Shown here piece by piece: positions 15,716 through 24,536 of a stretch of 64,000 bases of DNA; positions within the stretch are counted from its first letter, which is position 1; every line of letters starts with the position of its first letter. The stretch spans positions 558,001 through 622,000 of the forward strand of contig NZ_CP094466.1 of NCBI RefSeq assembly GCF_023347255.1, read 5' to 3'. Position numbers and translations under genes: made by a program. The notes under the pieces are model-generated. The model was not told the origin of the DNA. It did not search any database and was given only the letters and a program-made list of their open reading frames with translations. The DNA is from Faecalibacterium sp. I4-3-84. GTDB taxonomy: Bacteria > Bacillota > Clostridia > Oscillospirales > Ruminococcaceae.

Positions 15716-17110
15716 TCAGAATGGAAGCTCCATCTGCTCTGTGACCTCCACAAAACCGTCCATAGATTTTTCGGGCGGGTTGTCGGTGTCCGTTGCCGGG
15801 ATTTCACGCTCCCAGCCCTTTTGTCTGCCGTATTCCGCAAACATCCTCGGATTGGAAAAGTAGTTCCACCCGGTAATGCACTGGTTCATTATCTCGTTGA
15901 TTTCCCGGATTTCCCATTGCTTCGGCTCATCAAAGGTGTGGTTTAAGGCTTCCTTGTAGAGCTGCTTGGAGCAGACCGTTTCCCCGGTGTACTTATCAAG
16001 GTAAGCCTGTATCATCCCGGCTTTGGTGTCCTCCGGCATAAAATCCCGCTGGTGTTCTTTGAGATACCGCTGCATGGCTGGGCTGAATGACAGCTTGAAC
16101 ATGCCGCTTCGGTAAATCTCCATTGCTTCCGCCCACATCTGGCTGATATAGGCTCTGGAAGCGGCTTCGTCCTCCAAAATGTGAACCTCGGCTTGCTCCG
16201 GGTACACCATGACCGGGATAAATCGGCGGTTGCCGGAACGGTCAAGGGGGAGAAAGTCAAGGGCGTTGGAAGTGCCGCCGAACACGCATTGACGGGGGCG
16301 GTCTGCCGGGTGAGTTTCATAGGGAATTTTGTAAACCTCTTTCTGGCGGCTTAGAAAGGACTTGATTTCCTCAATGCTCTTGGCATTGGCGGTTGCCATC
16401 ATTTCCGACATTTCAATTATCCAGTGACCTTGCAGCTTGCGGTACACGTTATCATCGTCCAGCTTCCGCAAATCATCGGAAAACCACTCGTCCCGGACTG
16501 CCAGCAGCCGGAAGAAGGTGGATTTGCCAGCCCCCTGACCGCCTACCAGACACAGCATGATTTCAAACTTGCTTCCGGGCTTAAATGCCCTTGTAATCGC
16601 CCCCAGCATGAACAGCTTCAAGGCTTCATAGGTGTAATCGTCCACATCAGCTCCCAGAAAGTGCCGCAGACAGAAGCGGATGCGCTCAGTCCCGTCCCAT
16701 GCAAGGCTGTTCAGAAAATCCCGGATGGGGTGGTACTTATTCTCATTCGCCACAATCCCGATGGCGGTTTCAATCTTTTTCTCACTGGTAAGCCCGTAGG
16801 TTTCCTCCAGATAGAGAAGCAGATACTTCATGTCCGTATCGGTCAGGGCTGTGCTTTCTCTGTGAAAACCGATGGGCTTTATGATGTCCTTGCGGTCGGT
16901 CAGGATGTTGTAGGCGATTGCCCCGGCAAGCACAGGGTCACGCTGGAATACGGTCAGGCAGTTCCGTATGCTCTGGCGGACGCCGCCTTTCTCGGTGGTT
17001 TCCAGAGTTGCCTTTACTTCCTCAACGCTCTGGGGCGGCTGCATGGCGTTCATGGTGTTTTTTAGTTCTTGCTGCGTCTGCGGCTGCAAGCTCTGCCATT
17101 CGCTGTTCAA
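15716..17110 (-). CDS. VapE-like SF3 helicase/primase-associated protein
   Basis: This 464-aa protein matches the virulence-associated E (VapE) family, a P-loop ATPase of phage and plasmid replication modules. Walker A is GGQGAGKST (about residue 189-197) after a core with FLNSLAWDGTERI; the later NRRFIPV segment is also typical. With the CHC2 protein encoded upstream it would form a helicase-primase unit for element replication after excision. The chosen start is TTG at 17110, inside the CHC2 gene. An ATG 21 codons downstream is an alternative. The overlap implies coupled translation. Confidence 0.85.
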   Translation of the reverse strand: MNSEWQSLQPQTQQELKNTMNAMQPPQSVEEVKATLETTEKGGVRQSIRNCLTVFQRDPVLAGAIAYNILTDRKDIIKPIGFHRESTALTDTDMKYLLLYLEETYGLTSEKKIETAIGIVANENKYHPIRDFLNSLAWDGTERIRFCLRHFLGADVDDYTYEALKLFMLGAITRAFKPGSKFEIMLCLVGGQGAGKSTFFRLLAVRDEWFSDDLRKLDDDNVYRKLQGHWIIEMSEMMATANAKSIEEIKSFLSRQKEVYKIPYETHPADRPRQCVFGGTSNALDFLPLDRSGNRRFIPVMVYPEQAEVHILEDEAASRAYISQMWAEAMEIYRSGMFKLSFSPAMQRYLKEHQRDFMPEDTKAGMIQAYLDKYTGETVCSKQLYKEALNHTFDEPKQWEIREINEIMNQCITGWNYFSNPRMFAEYGRQKGWEREIPATDTDNPPEKSMDGFVEVTEQMELPF

Positions 17111-17666
17111 GCTGTATCACATCCTTTCCGTAGTCCATAATCAAAACCGCTTTTTCCTCTGTCTCCCCGAACAGCAGCACATCCAGCAGATATTCCACAT
17201 GGGCTTGCTTCTGCAAGGCTTCCACGAACCGGGGATGAAACGCTTCCTCCGGGGAGTGCGGGGCATAGTCGGTTTTCCATACCCGTAAGAGGTGTAGATA
17301 ATCGGCAAGGACACGGAAGCAATGTGCCTTTGCTTCCCGGAACTGTTCTTCCGGGGATTTCTGCCGGGGCTTGGGCTTCCTTGCCCTGCCCGGTGGCTTC
17401 CAGTCCTCATAGGCAAGCCCGAAGTCACTCGCCAACTGTGCGGCGGCTTCCTTTTTCCCCAGCCCGTACAGGGCAGCTACAAAATCAATCACATCCCCAT
17501 CTGCACCACATCCGAAGCAGTGGAAACGCTTGTCCAGCTTCATGCTGGGGGTCTTATCGTTGTGGAACGGGCAGCAAGCCATCCCGTTTCTGTTTACCCG
17601 GATTCCGTAATGCTCCGCAGCCTGTCTTGTCGTAACGGACTGCTTCACAGCTTCAAATACATTCAA
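17022..17666 (-). CDS. CHC2 zinc-finger primase-like protein
   Basis: This 214-aa protein has a DnaG-type CHC2 zinc finger: C32, H35, C50 and C53 in CPFHNDKTPSM and FHCFGCG, followed by DVIDFVAALYG. The rest is helical and lacks a full TOPRIM domain, so it is likely a primase-like replication factor working with VapE. The start is TTG at 17666, set by AGGAGG seven bases upstream. Confidence 0.88.
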   Translation of the reverse strand: MNVFEAVKQSVTTRQAAEHYGIRVNRNGMACCPFHNDKTPSMKLDKRFHCFGCGADGDVIDFVAALYGLGKKEAAAQLASDFGLAYEDWKPPGRARKPKPRQKSPEEQFREAKAHCFRVLADYLHLLRVWKTDYAPHSPEEAFHPRFVEALQKQAHVEYLLDVLLFGETEEKAVLIMDYGKDVIQLEQRMAELAAADAARTKKHHERHAAAPER

Positions 17667-17683
17667 ATCAATTCCTCCTTGTA

Positions 17684-17731
17684 AAAAAGAAAAGGCACTT
17701 ATCATTCTCAATCTGAAAATGGCAAGTGCCT
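17684..17731 (-). terminator. Terminator after IME-A relaxase
   Basis: On the minus strand AGGCACTT and AAGTGCCT form an 8-bp stem followed by TTTTCTTTTTT. It ends the relaxase transcript before the CHC2 gene. Confidence 0.75.
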
Positions 17732-17732
17732 G

Positions 17733-19307
17733 TTAAAGTTCCATATCCTGTTGTTTGTGTTTCGTCTGCGCCGGGGCGTTTTTCTGTGCTTTCTTCTCGT
17801 CAGCCTTATCCTGCAAGACTTCTTTGAGGGGCTGCTTCTTGGGCGGCTCTTTGCTTTCCTCTGTGCCGGGTGTGGCTTTCCGTACCCAGTAGCGGATGTC
17901 CCGCAGCTTCTTCAAATCTTCCTGCACCTCGGTCAACGGTACTTTCAAGTCTGCGATTTCGCCCACAAGCTTCGCCTGTTCCTGCAAAAGCTCCTTTTTC
18001 GTGCTGTCCTTATCATCCGGGTGCTTGGCAAGGTAGGCACTGGCTTTCTCAAACCGGGCAACCTCCGGGTGTTCCAGCTTGAATTTTTCCTTAGTTTTCT
18101 TGAAAAATATCTTCTGGTATTTCTCATAAACGGGCTTACATTCCTTACAGTCCGTCCGGGCGGCAAGGATAGCGTCAATCACGTTGCTGCGGGTTTCCTT
18201 TGGCTTCATCTGCTTTCGGTAGTCGGCGGCAGATTTCCCGGACGTTTCTATAAAGTTTTCCAAATCCTCCACGGTGGAAAGTCCCTTTCTCTGAAGATAG
18301 GACAGGGCTTCGCTGACTGCCTTTAAGTCTTTGGAAGTTCCACGGTTTTGTCCCGCCCGTGTCCAGTCGCTCCGTTCTGCCTTTCGTACCTCCATGTACT
18401 TCATCAACAGATTGGGAAGAAATACCGCTTCCTCCGCAGCTTTTTCCGCAAGCAGTTCTTTTCGTTTTTCACTAAGCTCGATAATCCAGCCTTTGAGATT
18501 TTTAATAAGCTGCCGGATAGACTTCATCAGGCTGTTGGCGGCTTTGATTTCCCGGTTCAGATTTCCGATGTTGGTCTGAATCCCTCGCTTTTCCATCTGC
18601 CGGACAGCAGCACCCTCATGGACGGTAGGGATAATATCAAGCCCCTGTCTTTCATAAGAACGGAGATCCACCCGCTCCGGGCGGTTGTTGGCTTCCAGAT
18701 AGCGGTTCTGGATGATCTCCCATTCATGCCGCCAGATTTCACAATACTTGCGGTCGTTCCAGTCAACCGTATCTTCCTTGTGACTTTTCCATCTGCCGGA
18801 CGGAAGTTTTATCCGTTCCCCGTTCTCGTCAAGGTCATAAACCTTGCGGCTCTTGGGAAGCCATTTCCCATGTTCATCCATTGCCCGCATAGTCAGCATG
18901 ACATGAGCGTGAGGGTTTCCGTCCCCTTTGTCATGGATGGCAAAATCCACGCACATTCCTTTGGAAACAAACTGCTGATTGCAGAAATCCCGGACAAGGG
19001 CGGCGTACTGGTCGGGCGGTATCTCTCTGGGAATGGAAAACACCCACCGCCTTGCAAGCTGGGAGTTCCATTGCTTCTCAACAGCTTCGGCGGCGTTCCA
19101 TAAGGTATTGCGGTCTGCATACTCTGGCGGGGCATTTGCCGGGAGCAGGATTTCATTATGGACGATACCACGCTTTTCTGGGTAGTGCTTCACTTGCTGG
19201 TCGTATTCACAGAACAGCTTTTCGCCGCTTTGGTAAGCAGCGGCGGCAACAGCAGACTGGCGGTTGCTACGCTGGACGATGGAGATTTGATTGTGTGGAC
19301 AGGGCAT
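17733..19307 (-). CDS. MOBQ relaxase of IME-A (MobA/MobL)
   Basis: This 524-aa relaxase should nick the oriT and pilot the DNA strand. The N-terminal MobA/MobL domain has the usual GIVHNEILLPANAPPEYADR segment and the metal-binding histidines H125, H133 and H135 (AIHDKGDGNPHAHVML). A coiled-coil and Lys-rich C-terminal half follows. AGGAGG lies 8 bases before the ATG at 19307. Its oriT is at 20571-20618, with a MerR gene between them. Confidence 0.93.
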   Translation of the reverse strand: MPCPHNQISIVQRSNRQSAVAAAAYQSGEKLFCEYDQQVKHYPEKRGIVHNEILLPANAPPEYADRNTLWNAAEAVEKQWNSQLARRWVFSIPREIPPDQYAALVRDFCNQQFVSKGMCVDFAIHDKGDGNPHAHVMLTMRAMDEHGKWLPKSRKVYDLDENGERIKLPSGRWKSHKEDTVDWNDRKYCEIWRHEWEIIQNRYLEANNRPERVDLRSYERQGLDIIPTVHEGAAVRQMEKRGIQTNIGNLNREIKAANSLMKSIRQLIKNLKGWIIELSEKRKELLAEKAAEEAVFLPNLLMKYMEVRKAERSDWTRAGQNRGTSKDLKAVSEALSYLQRKGLSTVEDLENFIETSGKSAADYRKQMKPKETRSNVIDAILAARTDCKECKPVYEKYQKIFFKKTKEKFKLEHPEVARFEKASAYLAKHPDDKDSTKKELLQEQAKLVGEIADLKVPLTEVQEDLKKLRDIRYWVRKATPGTEESKEPPKKQPLKEVLQDKADEKKAQKNAPAQTKHKQQDMEL

Positions 19308-19337
19308 TTAGTGTTCCTCCTTTCCGATTTTAGGTAT

Positions 19338-19373
19338 AAAAAAAGCAGGAGACCTTTTTCAGATTTCCTGCTT
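19338..19373 (-). terminator. Terminator after MerR gene
   Basis: On the minus strand AGCAGGA and TCCTGCT form a stem followed by seven T's. It separates the MerR gene from the relaxase. Confidence 0.8.
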
Positions 19374-19416
19374 GGTGTGCCGCTGGGGGCGGCGGGTATT
19401 TAGTTAAAATTCAAGA

Positions 19417-20265
19417 TTACTTAACTTTATAATAGTTTTCTATTGCCTGTGCAAAGAAATCAGAAGCCCCTTCACCGTATTTTTCGTCTATCATTGGTTT
19501 GATTTGTTCATTGCGGTAATACTGCGTCTGTGCCATCATAAAGCCTTTTTCTTCTTTTATCTGGGCAAGCTGTTTCATAACAAAGCCATATTCTCCAACA
19601 AGCTCTTTTACTTCAAAAGAATCTATGTCACAATTCTGTTTTGCAATCAGTTTTTGCAAAATCGCTTCTATCCGTTTGTTATAGCTTTCTGCAACTTCTT
19701 TGCTGACGGGAGTTCGGGCAACAGACAGAAACTTGTCCTTTCCACCATACCATTCAACTACCTTTGCATAGCCTTTCTGCATTTCTTCCGAAGATACGAC
19801 TTCCATATAATGCTTTTTCCATTGTTCAATGCTACCAAATTCTTTAATTGCAATGTTTCTCATATTCTCCGGCATATGCTCAAGCATGGTTTGGAACATT
19901 TCTTCTACTTCTGTTTTGGTAAAAATTGTAAAATCCATTTTGTTCTCTCCTTTCAGAATGTCATCAATGCTGGCAATCAGACGTTCCATTCGTTCTTTCT
20001 TTGTTACCAACATTTTTCGCTGTACTTGTAGAATCTGATTTCTTTCAAGAGCCGGATTGTCCAAAACAGCTTTGATTTCTTTCAAGGAGATATCAAACTC
20101 ACGGAAAAATAAAATCTGTTGTAATGTTTCCAGTGCCTTATCGTCATAAAGCCGGTATCCCGCATCACTTTTTTCTGTTGGCTTTAACAACCCGATTTCA
20201 TCATAATAGTGAAGCGTGCGAACGCTGATACCTGTTAAATCTGATATTTCTTTTACTGTCCTCAT
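19417..20265 (-). CDS. MerR family activator with TipAS effector domain
   Basis: This 282-aa protein has an N-terminal MerR helix-turn-helix (TVKEISDLTGISVRTLHYYD), a dimerisation helix and a C-terminal TipAS-like domain (about residues 120-282) that in relatives binds thiopeptide-type antibiotics or other drugs. The gene is richer in A+T than the flanking relaxase and replication genes. It sits alone between the oriT and the relaxase, so it looks like acquired cargo. Its promoter has the 19-base spacer typical of MerR-controlled genes, implying autoregulation. Confidence 0.92.
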   Translation of the reverse strand: MRTVKEISDLTGISVRTLHYYDEIGLLKPTEKSDAGYRLYDDKALETLQQILFFREFDISLKEIKAVLDNPALERNQILQVQRKMLVTKKERMERLIASIDDILKGENKMDFTIFTKTEVEEMFQTMLEHMPENMRNIAIKEFGSIEQWKKHYMEVVSSEEMQKGYAKVVEWYGGKDKFLSVARTPVSKEVAESYNKRIEAILQKLIAKQNCDIDSFEVKELVGEYGFVMKQLAQIKEEKGFMMAQTQYYRNEQIKPMIDEKYGEGASDFFAQAIENYYKVK

Positions 20266-20295
20266 AGCTGCTGACCTCCTGTTCCTGATAAGGTA

Positions 20296-20326
20296 ACTTT
20301 AATCTATGACGTTCCGTGAGAGTCAA
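20296..20326 (-). promoter_or_regulatory. MerR-type autoregulated promoter
   Basis: On the minus strand TTGACT and TAAAGT are separated by 19 bases containing CTCACGGAACGTCAT, a layout typical of MerR/TipA-regulated promoters. It drives the MerR gene at 20265. Confidence 0.8.
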
Positions 20327-20570
20327 TAGGCATTTTCATTTTTTAGTATAACATTTTTCATTTCTTCTCAAAAGACAGAAAACTGATTCTGTAAAACTTG
20401 TCGGCTGGGAACAGCTTGCAACGCAAGGTGTCCCCAGATGGCAAGTCCACAAAAGGGTAGCTGGCGAAAGCCAGCGCAGGGGAAGTGTAGCGTCCCCTGT
20501 TTGATTTGGAGCAGTCCGTGGCTGCGGAAAATCACAGCCCTCCGGCGAGGAGCCTTCGGAGAACGCAATG

Positions 20571-20618
20571 CACCAACCTTTGGGTGGTGTATAATTGCGC
20601 CCTTAGTAAACTAAGGGG
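20571..20618 (+). other. oriT (MOBQ type) of IME-A
   Basis: An imperfect inverted repeat (CACCAACC and GGTGGTG) is followed by TATAATTGCGCCC, close to the TAAGTGCGCCC nic region of MOBQ plasmids. A perfect hairpin CCCTTAG/CTAAGGG comes next. The same arrangement occurs in IME-B at 30931-30971. Just upstream, GTGTAGCG flanked by GGGG and CCCC tracts is also shared by both elements. Confidence 0.85.
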
Positions 20619-20907
20619 TTTCCAGCTTCTCCCGTTCCAGCAGTTTTTTCAATAGTTCCTGCGTGTCCTGCCTGTGAAAAATGAGTTTCAACAGCAGCAT
20701 GACATCATCATCTGTCAGGCGTTCCGGCTCTTGCTGAAAACTTTCCAGCATACCGCCACGAGTACAGAGCCGATGCGTCCGTTCCTTTCGGGTAAGCTGC
20801 TTCAACTGGTGCTGCAATGCCTTTTCATCATTGATGGCTTTCCGCAGTTTCTTTTCGCTTTTTTCCAACTCCCGGTTGAGCTTTTCCAGTTTTGAGGTAT
20901 CAGGCAA
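20611..20907 (-). CDS. DUF3847 family mobilization accessory protein
   Basis: This 98-aa coiled-coil protein (LEKLNRELEKSEKKLRKAIN early on) matches DUF3847, encoded next to oriT in many MOBQ IMEs. It is a possible MobC-like relaxosome factor. The start is TTG at 20907 with AAGGAGG about 10 bases upstream. Its stop overlaps the oriT distal hairpin. Confidence 0.8.
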   Translation of the reverse strand: MPDTSKLEKLNRELEKSEKKLRKAINDEKALQHQLKQLTRKERTHRLCTRGGMLESFQQEPERLTDDDVMLLLKLIFHRQDTQELLKKLLEREKLETP

Positions 20908-21241
20908 GGGCAGCGTCCTCCTTTCCCGGTATCAGCACATAAATCCTGTTTGGTTCTCCAATGCCCTGACGCACCCGCATGATAAGTCCGGCGGTTTCCA
21001 GTTCATTCAGAGAACGCTTGACCGTCATGGGGCTGCGGGACAGGACTGCGGCAATGGCTGTGATGGGGAAGCAGACAAACAGGATTCCGTTCTCGTCCTC
21101 CTTCCCTTTGGATAGCATAGCGTCCAGCATCCGGCAGTACATGACCTTTGCGGTGCTGCTGACTGGAAATCCTGTCAACGCTCTGGGAAATGGCATACAG
21201 GGCGGTAATGGTGTGTCTATCGTCATAAATTCAAAATTCAT
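20900..21241 (-). CDS. RepA N-terminal-like replication initiator (short)
   Basis: This 113-aa protein resembles the winged-helix N-terminal domain of RepA_N initiators: VMYCRMLDAMLSKGKEDENG, then SRSPMTVKRSLNELETAGLI as the recognition part. Full RepA proteins are much longer, so this is a stand-alone wHTH form as found in IMEs. It overlaps DUF3847 by 8 bases and the Cys-rich gene by 4 bases. Confidence 0.78.
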   Translation of the reverse strand: MNFEFMTIDTPLPPCMPFPRALTGFPVSSTAKVMYCRMLDAMLSKGKEDENGILFVCFPITAIAAVLSRSPMTVKRSLNELETAGLIMRVRQGIGEPNRIYVLIPGKEDAALA

Positions 21242-21426
21242 TCGGTGTGTTCCTCCTTTTTCTTTGCTCGTTTGGATAAATAACAGGGGCAGTCAATCAC
21301 AACCGCCCGGAAGCTCTGCTTGCACCCATGCTGGCATTTCCGGCATAATTCGTTGTAAGTGACACGCCCCCGGTCATTGAGGTAAAAGGAAAGCTCATGC
21401 TTCCTCTTTTTGCTCATTCTCGGCAT
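21238..21426 (-). CDS. Small Cys-rich basic protein
   Basis: This 62-aa protein has four Cys arranged as CRKCQHGC and CPC, with many Lys and Arg residues, which suggests a zinc-binding nucleic acid protein. I cannot assign a family. It is the first gene of the four-base-overlapped group with the RepA-like gene and DUF3847. Confidence 0.65.
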   Translation of the reverse strand: MPRMSKKRKHELSFYLNDRGRVTYNELCRKCQHGCKQSFRAVVIDCPCYLSKRAKKKEEHTE

Positions 21427-21833
21427 ATTGTGTTTCCTCCCGTTTTAGTGTATGGTCTCGGGGCGATTTTCGGCAAAATTACAGCCATAGAGCCGCTTAA
21501 AATCTCCCGAAGTATCAGCGATAGGGTAGACTATCCCCCTATCAGATTGTCGTGTTTCGGTATCATTTCGGTGTCAGTTCGCCAGTTCTCCCCGGTGTCG
21601 TTCCTCCCCTGAATCTCACAGCGGCGTATCGCTCCCTTTGGTACGCTCGTTTCGGTCAGGGTTCCTCCATATCCCTGCCAAAATTCATGGCGCTACATCG
21701 CCGGGGAAGCATATCCCACACAGGCTGGTCATTCGATTGGAATAATCCATCGATGAACTACCTGTATCATAGAACATTTTTGTGCCCTGTGCCGTATGTC
21801 CACAAAGTAGGAATTAAGGGTAAAAATCAGAAA
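21427..21833. other. Gene-free spacer in IME-A
   Basis: About 400 bases lie between the leftward mobilization/replication genes and the rightward XRE gene. I see no convincing frame. It presumably holds the promoter of the leftward genes and perhaps a replication origin, but I see no iterons. Confidence 0.4.
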
Positions 21834-21863
21834 TTTCCACGATTACGGAAAGTGTGATATAAT
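21834..21863 (+). promoter_or_regulatory. Promoter and operator of XRE gene
   Basis: TATAAT (21858-21863) lies 17 bases after a weak -35 region. An inverted repeat TTTCC (21834-21838) and GGAAA (21847-21851) overlaps the -35, fitting autorepression by the XRE protein. Confidence 0.6.
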
Positions 21864-21909
21864 CCAGATAAGCGGCAGCAATGAAACCGTTGGAAAGGAG
21901 CGTGTGCCC

Positions 21910-22716
21910 ATGAAAGGAGCAACAAGCATACAGGAACGCCTTTGGGAACTCCGCAAGGACAAAGGCTTAAATCTGGAAGAACTATCAAAACTAACGGGTA
22001 TTTCTAAATCAGCCCTTGGCAGTTATGAAAAAGAAGATTTTAAGGAAATCAATCATGGCAACCTTATCACGCTGGCAGACTTCTATGGGGTTTCCGTCGA
22101 TTATCTGCTGTGCCGGACAGAGAACAGGGAGCAGATCAACACGCCACTGACGGAGCTGCATTTGAACGATGAAATGGTTGCACTTCTGAAAAGCGGACGG
22201 ATCAACAACCGTCTGCTCTGCGAACTTGCCACCCATAAGGACTTTATCAAGTTTCTTGCGGACATTGAGATTTATGTGGATGGGATTGCCACCATGCAGA
22301 TTCAAAACCTCAACACCCTTGTCGATACTGTCCGGCATGAAATCATAGAACGGTATCGCCCTGGCGAAGATGACCCACATTTGAAAGTGCTGCAAGCCGC
22401 CCATATCAGTGATGATGAATATTTCAGCCACATGGTTCTGGATGACCTAAACCTGATTATCCGGGATATTCGGGAAACCCATAAAAAGGATAGTGAGAGT
22501 GCGCCCCAGACCACTGTTGCCAATGAACTGAAAGAAAATCTGGAAGCGGTCGAAAATTTCAAGGGCAGCCGTTTGGAAAAACTGGCAGTGCTTTACTGCA
22601 AGCAGCTCGGTATCAACTATAAAAATCTGTCAGATGAAGAATTTCGCTGGCTTATTCGGATTCTCCAAAAATCAAAGAAAACGGGAACGCCTATCAACCA
22701 GAGGAAAAAACGGTAA
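21910..22716 (+). CDS. XRE family regulator with long C-terminal domain
   Basis: This 268-aa protein has an N-terminal XRE domain (SIQERLWELRKDKGLNLEEL, then GISKSALGSYEKEDFKEINHG and FYGVSVDYLL, residues about 5-70). A helical domain of about 200 residues follows, of a kind seen in IME regulators. The ATG at 21910 is 9 bases after AAGGAG; the GTG at 21904 is too close. It is the only rightward gene of IME-A and probably controls the element. Confidence 0.88.
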   Translation: MKGATSIQERLWELRKDKGLNLEELSKLTGISKSALGSYEKEDFKEINHGNLITLADFYGVSVDYLLCRTENREQINTPLTELHLNDEMVALLKSGRINNRLLCELATHKDFIKFLADIEIYVDGIATMQIQNLNTLVDTVRHEIIERYRPGEDDPHLKVLQAAHISDDEYFSHMVLDDLNLIIRDIRETHKKDSESAPQTTVANELKENLEAVENFKGSRLEKLAVLYCKQLGINYKNLSDEEFRWLIRILQKSKKTGTPINQRKKR

Positions 22717-22720
22717 AGGA

Positions 22721-22765
22721 AAACCGCTGTTGCATGGTTTGTTGGATTCCATGTAGCAGCGGTTT
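22721..22765. terminator. Hairpin between convergent genes
   Basis: AAACCGCTG and CAGCGGTTT, with an inner TGCATGG/CCATGTA pairing, form a long hairpin between the XRE gene and the convergent DUF1835/DUF3658 gene. It is likely a two-way terminator. Confidence 0.65.
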
Positions 22766-22777
22766 GTGCTGTGGTTA

Positions 22778-23740
22778 TTACTTCATTCGTTTTCTTAATA
22801 TTCGGCGATAATTTGTTTCTCCCTTTGGTGCGTCCTGTATAATTTCCAACACACCATCTTCAAGCATTTTATCAATGCGATTGGAAATCCATACATCACT
22901 AATTCCAAGTTGATATTTTCCTAAAACATTACCTATGACAATAGCCATTTTGAATTGCTCTGGCTGTTCCGCAATTTCACGAAGAATGAAACTATCATAT
23001 ATATCTTCTGAAACGCTTTGCAATTTACCATTTAACATTGCACGCAAAGGTGCATTTTCATTTTGAAGTTGATTCCATTTCATAGCACAAGCTGAAAGAA
23101 ATACAGGATTAGCTTTCTCTTGTAGAGTTATATAGTTTCCCCATTCGCCAGGAGAGACCTCGCCCCATGCTATTTTGGATGTCATAGTATTTTCTTTTCC
23201 ATATTCCCATGTAGGTAACTTAACCAAATAAATTGTTGTCTGGCAGTTTAAGGGTTGAAGTTGTTTCATAAGCCAATACATACCACAAAGCTCATCTGGA
23301 TTATAGCTATACCAAATGCGAATTTCTTCCCCAGCTACATATCGTTCAATCACTGAGGTCAATGTAGTTTTAATTTTCTGTATTTTTTCTTCAACCTGAT
23401 AATCTAAATCCTCTACAAAGCAGACAGACAGCATTTTCTTGAAAACATTTTTCCGCTGTTCGCCAATTCCATTATCAGAAATATCTCCCACACTAAGAGC
23501 CATATCAAAACAATAAACATCACAGCTCTTGCCTCCCAATGGAATAGCATTCTCCCAAGCAATGCGTTCTTGTTCCTGTGCTTGAAGCTGTGCTTTTTTC
23601 ATTTCATCTGAAGATGGAACACTCCCGTCTTCATGCCTCATAAATATTGAAACAGCACTTCCTCTATACTTTCCCTTGCCGTAAGTTTGGGCAATTTTCA
23701 AACTTCCACAGGCACTTTCACCAAATACAATTTCAATCAT
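22778..23740 (-). CDS. DUF1835/DUF3658 domain protein
   Basis: This 320-aa protein starts MIEIVFGESACGSLKIAQ, typical of DUF1835, and has a helical C-terminal DUF3658-like part with VWISNRIDKMLEDGVLEII. Members are widespread soluble proteins without a known activity. The gene is more A+T-rich than the mobilization genes and is probably cargo. It is read leftward, with its own spacing from TnpV. Confidence 0.8.
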   Translation of the reverse strand: MIEIVFGESACGSLKIAQTYGKGKYRGSAVSIFMRHEDGSVPSSDEMKKAQLQAQEQERIAWENAIPLGGKSCDVYCFDMALSVGDISDNGIGEQRKNVFKKMLSVCFVEDLDYQVEEKIQKIKTTLTSVIERYVAGEEIRIWYSYNPDELCGMYWLMKQLQPLNCQTTIYLVKLPTWEYGKENTMTSKIAWGEVSPGEWGNYITLQEKANPVFLSACAMKWNQLQNENAPLRAMLNGKLQSVSEDIYDSFILREIAEQPEQFKMAIVIGNVLGKYQLGISDVWISNRIDKMLEDGVLEIIQDAPKGETNYRRILRKRMK

Positions 23741-23769
23741 CTTATATACCTCCGATTTAATTGCTCCCG

Positions 23770-24147
23770 TTATGAATAAATCATCTCATGCAAAACAATT
23801 TCTTCTGCCCGGTTATGAATGTTATTGCAACGCTGCACCCATTCCATTTGGTGGGTACGCTTCAATTCCTCGGTTACGCCCTCGGCAGTTTTCATCTGCT
23901 CCATGATGGTGTCTAACCGTTCCTGTGCCTGTTCGTTCAGGTCTGCAAGATATGTCCACAATTCCCCGGTCAGTATCAATGTATTCAATCTGGCTGGGTG
24001 GACTTCCCTTAAATATTCCCGGTGCATCCGTCCGTACTTTCCGATAGGGCGGTGTTCCTCCGGCAGTTTCAAGTCCGGGATGTAATAATCTCCGACAAGG
24101 ATATAATCAATTCCGTTTTCCGTTATTCTTGGTTTCAATTCGCTCAT
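23770..24147 (-). CDS. tnpV: TnpV family transposon protein
   Basis: This 125-aa protein matches TnpV of Tn4451-like elements: DYYIPDLKLPEEHRPIGKYG and MHREYLREVHPARLN are typical. The function is unknown. It overlaps the upstream XRE gene by 41 bases and has AGGAGG before its ATG. A homologue is encoded in IME-B at 40036-40389. Confidence 0.88.
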   Translation of the reverse strand: MSELKPRITENGIDYILVGDYYIPDLKLPEEHRPIGKYGRMHREYLREVHPARLNTLILTGELWTYLADLNEQAQERLDTIMEQMKTAEGVTEELKRTHQMEWVQRCNNIHNRAEEIVLHEMIYS

Positions 24148-24379
24148 GTTCCTTACCTCCTGTGGAAGCAGGCTCGTCTGGTACTAACTCAATCACATCG
24201 GTAATCTCACAATTCAGCGTTTCGCAGATACGGGCTAATGTATCCATGCTGATGTGCTTTCCCTCTTTGCTCATGTTGGCAATCATATTTGTTGTCATAC
24301 CAGCGGCAAGCCTTAAATCCTCTTTTCTCATATCACGCTCTAACAGTGTGTGCCAGAGTGGTTTATAGCTGATGTGCAT
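24107..24379 (-). CDS. Small XRE (Cro/C1) regulator
   Basis: This 90-aa protein is one XRE domain: HISYKPLWHTLLERDMRKED, LRLAAGMTTNMIANMSKEG, then METLARICETLNCEITDVIEL-like repeats. The ATG at 24379 is chosen because upstream codons precede the conserved fold. It is encoded nearest the right end of IME-A, in an operon with TnpV. Confidence 0.85.
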   Translation of the reverse strand: MHISYKPLWHTLLERDMRKEDLRLAAGMTTNMIANMSKEGKHISMDTLARICETLNCEITDVIELVPDEPASTGGKEHERIETKNNGKRN

Positions 24380-24442
24380 ATTGTTTTCCTGCCTTTCTAT
24401 CCATACCACCGGGGCGGCTGCCCCGGCAGGAACTTTTCTCTT

Positions 24443-24471
24443 ATTATAGCACCAATCTTGTGAAATCACAA
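24443..24471 (-). promoter_or_regulatory. Promoter with palindromic operator for XRE/TnpV
   Basis: On the minus strand TTGTGA, a 17-base spacer and TATAAT form a promoter. The perfect palindrome TTGTGAAATCACAA (24458-24471) covers the -35, a likely autoregulatory operator. Confidence 0.75.
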
Positions 24472-24536
24472 TTTATTCTTGTAGCCTGCCGCTGATACCG
24501 TCTGGATTGTGCTCTTCCTTTCGTTTTTTGTTCCAA

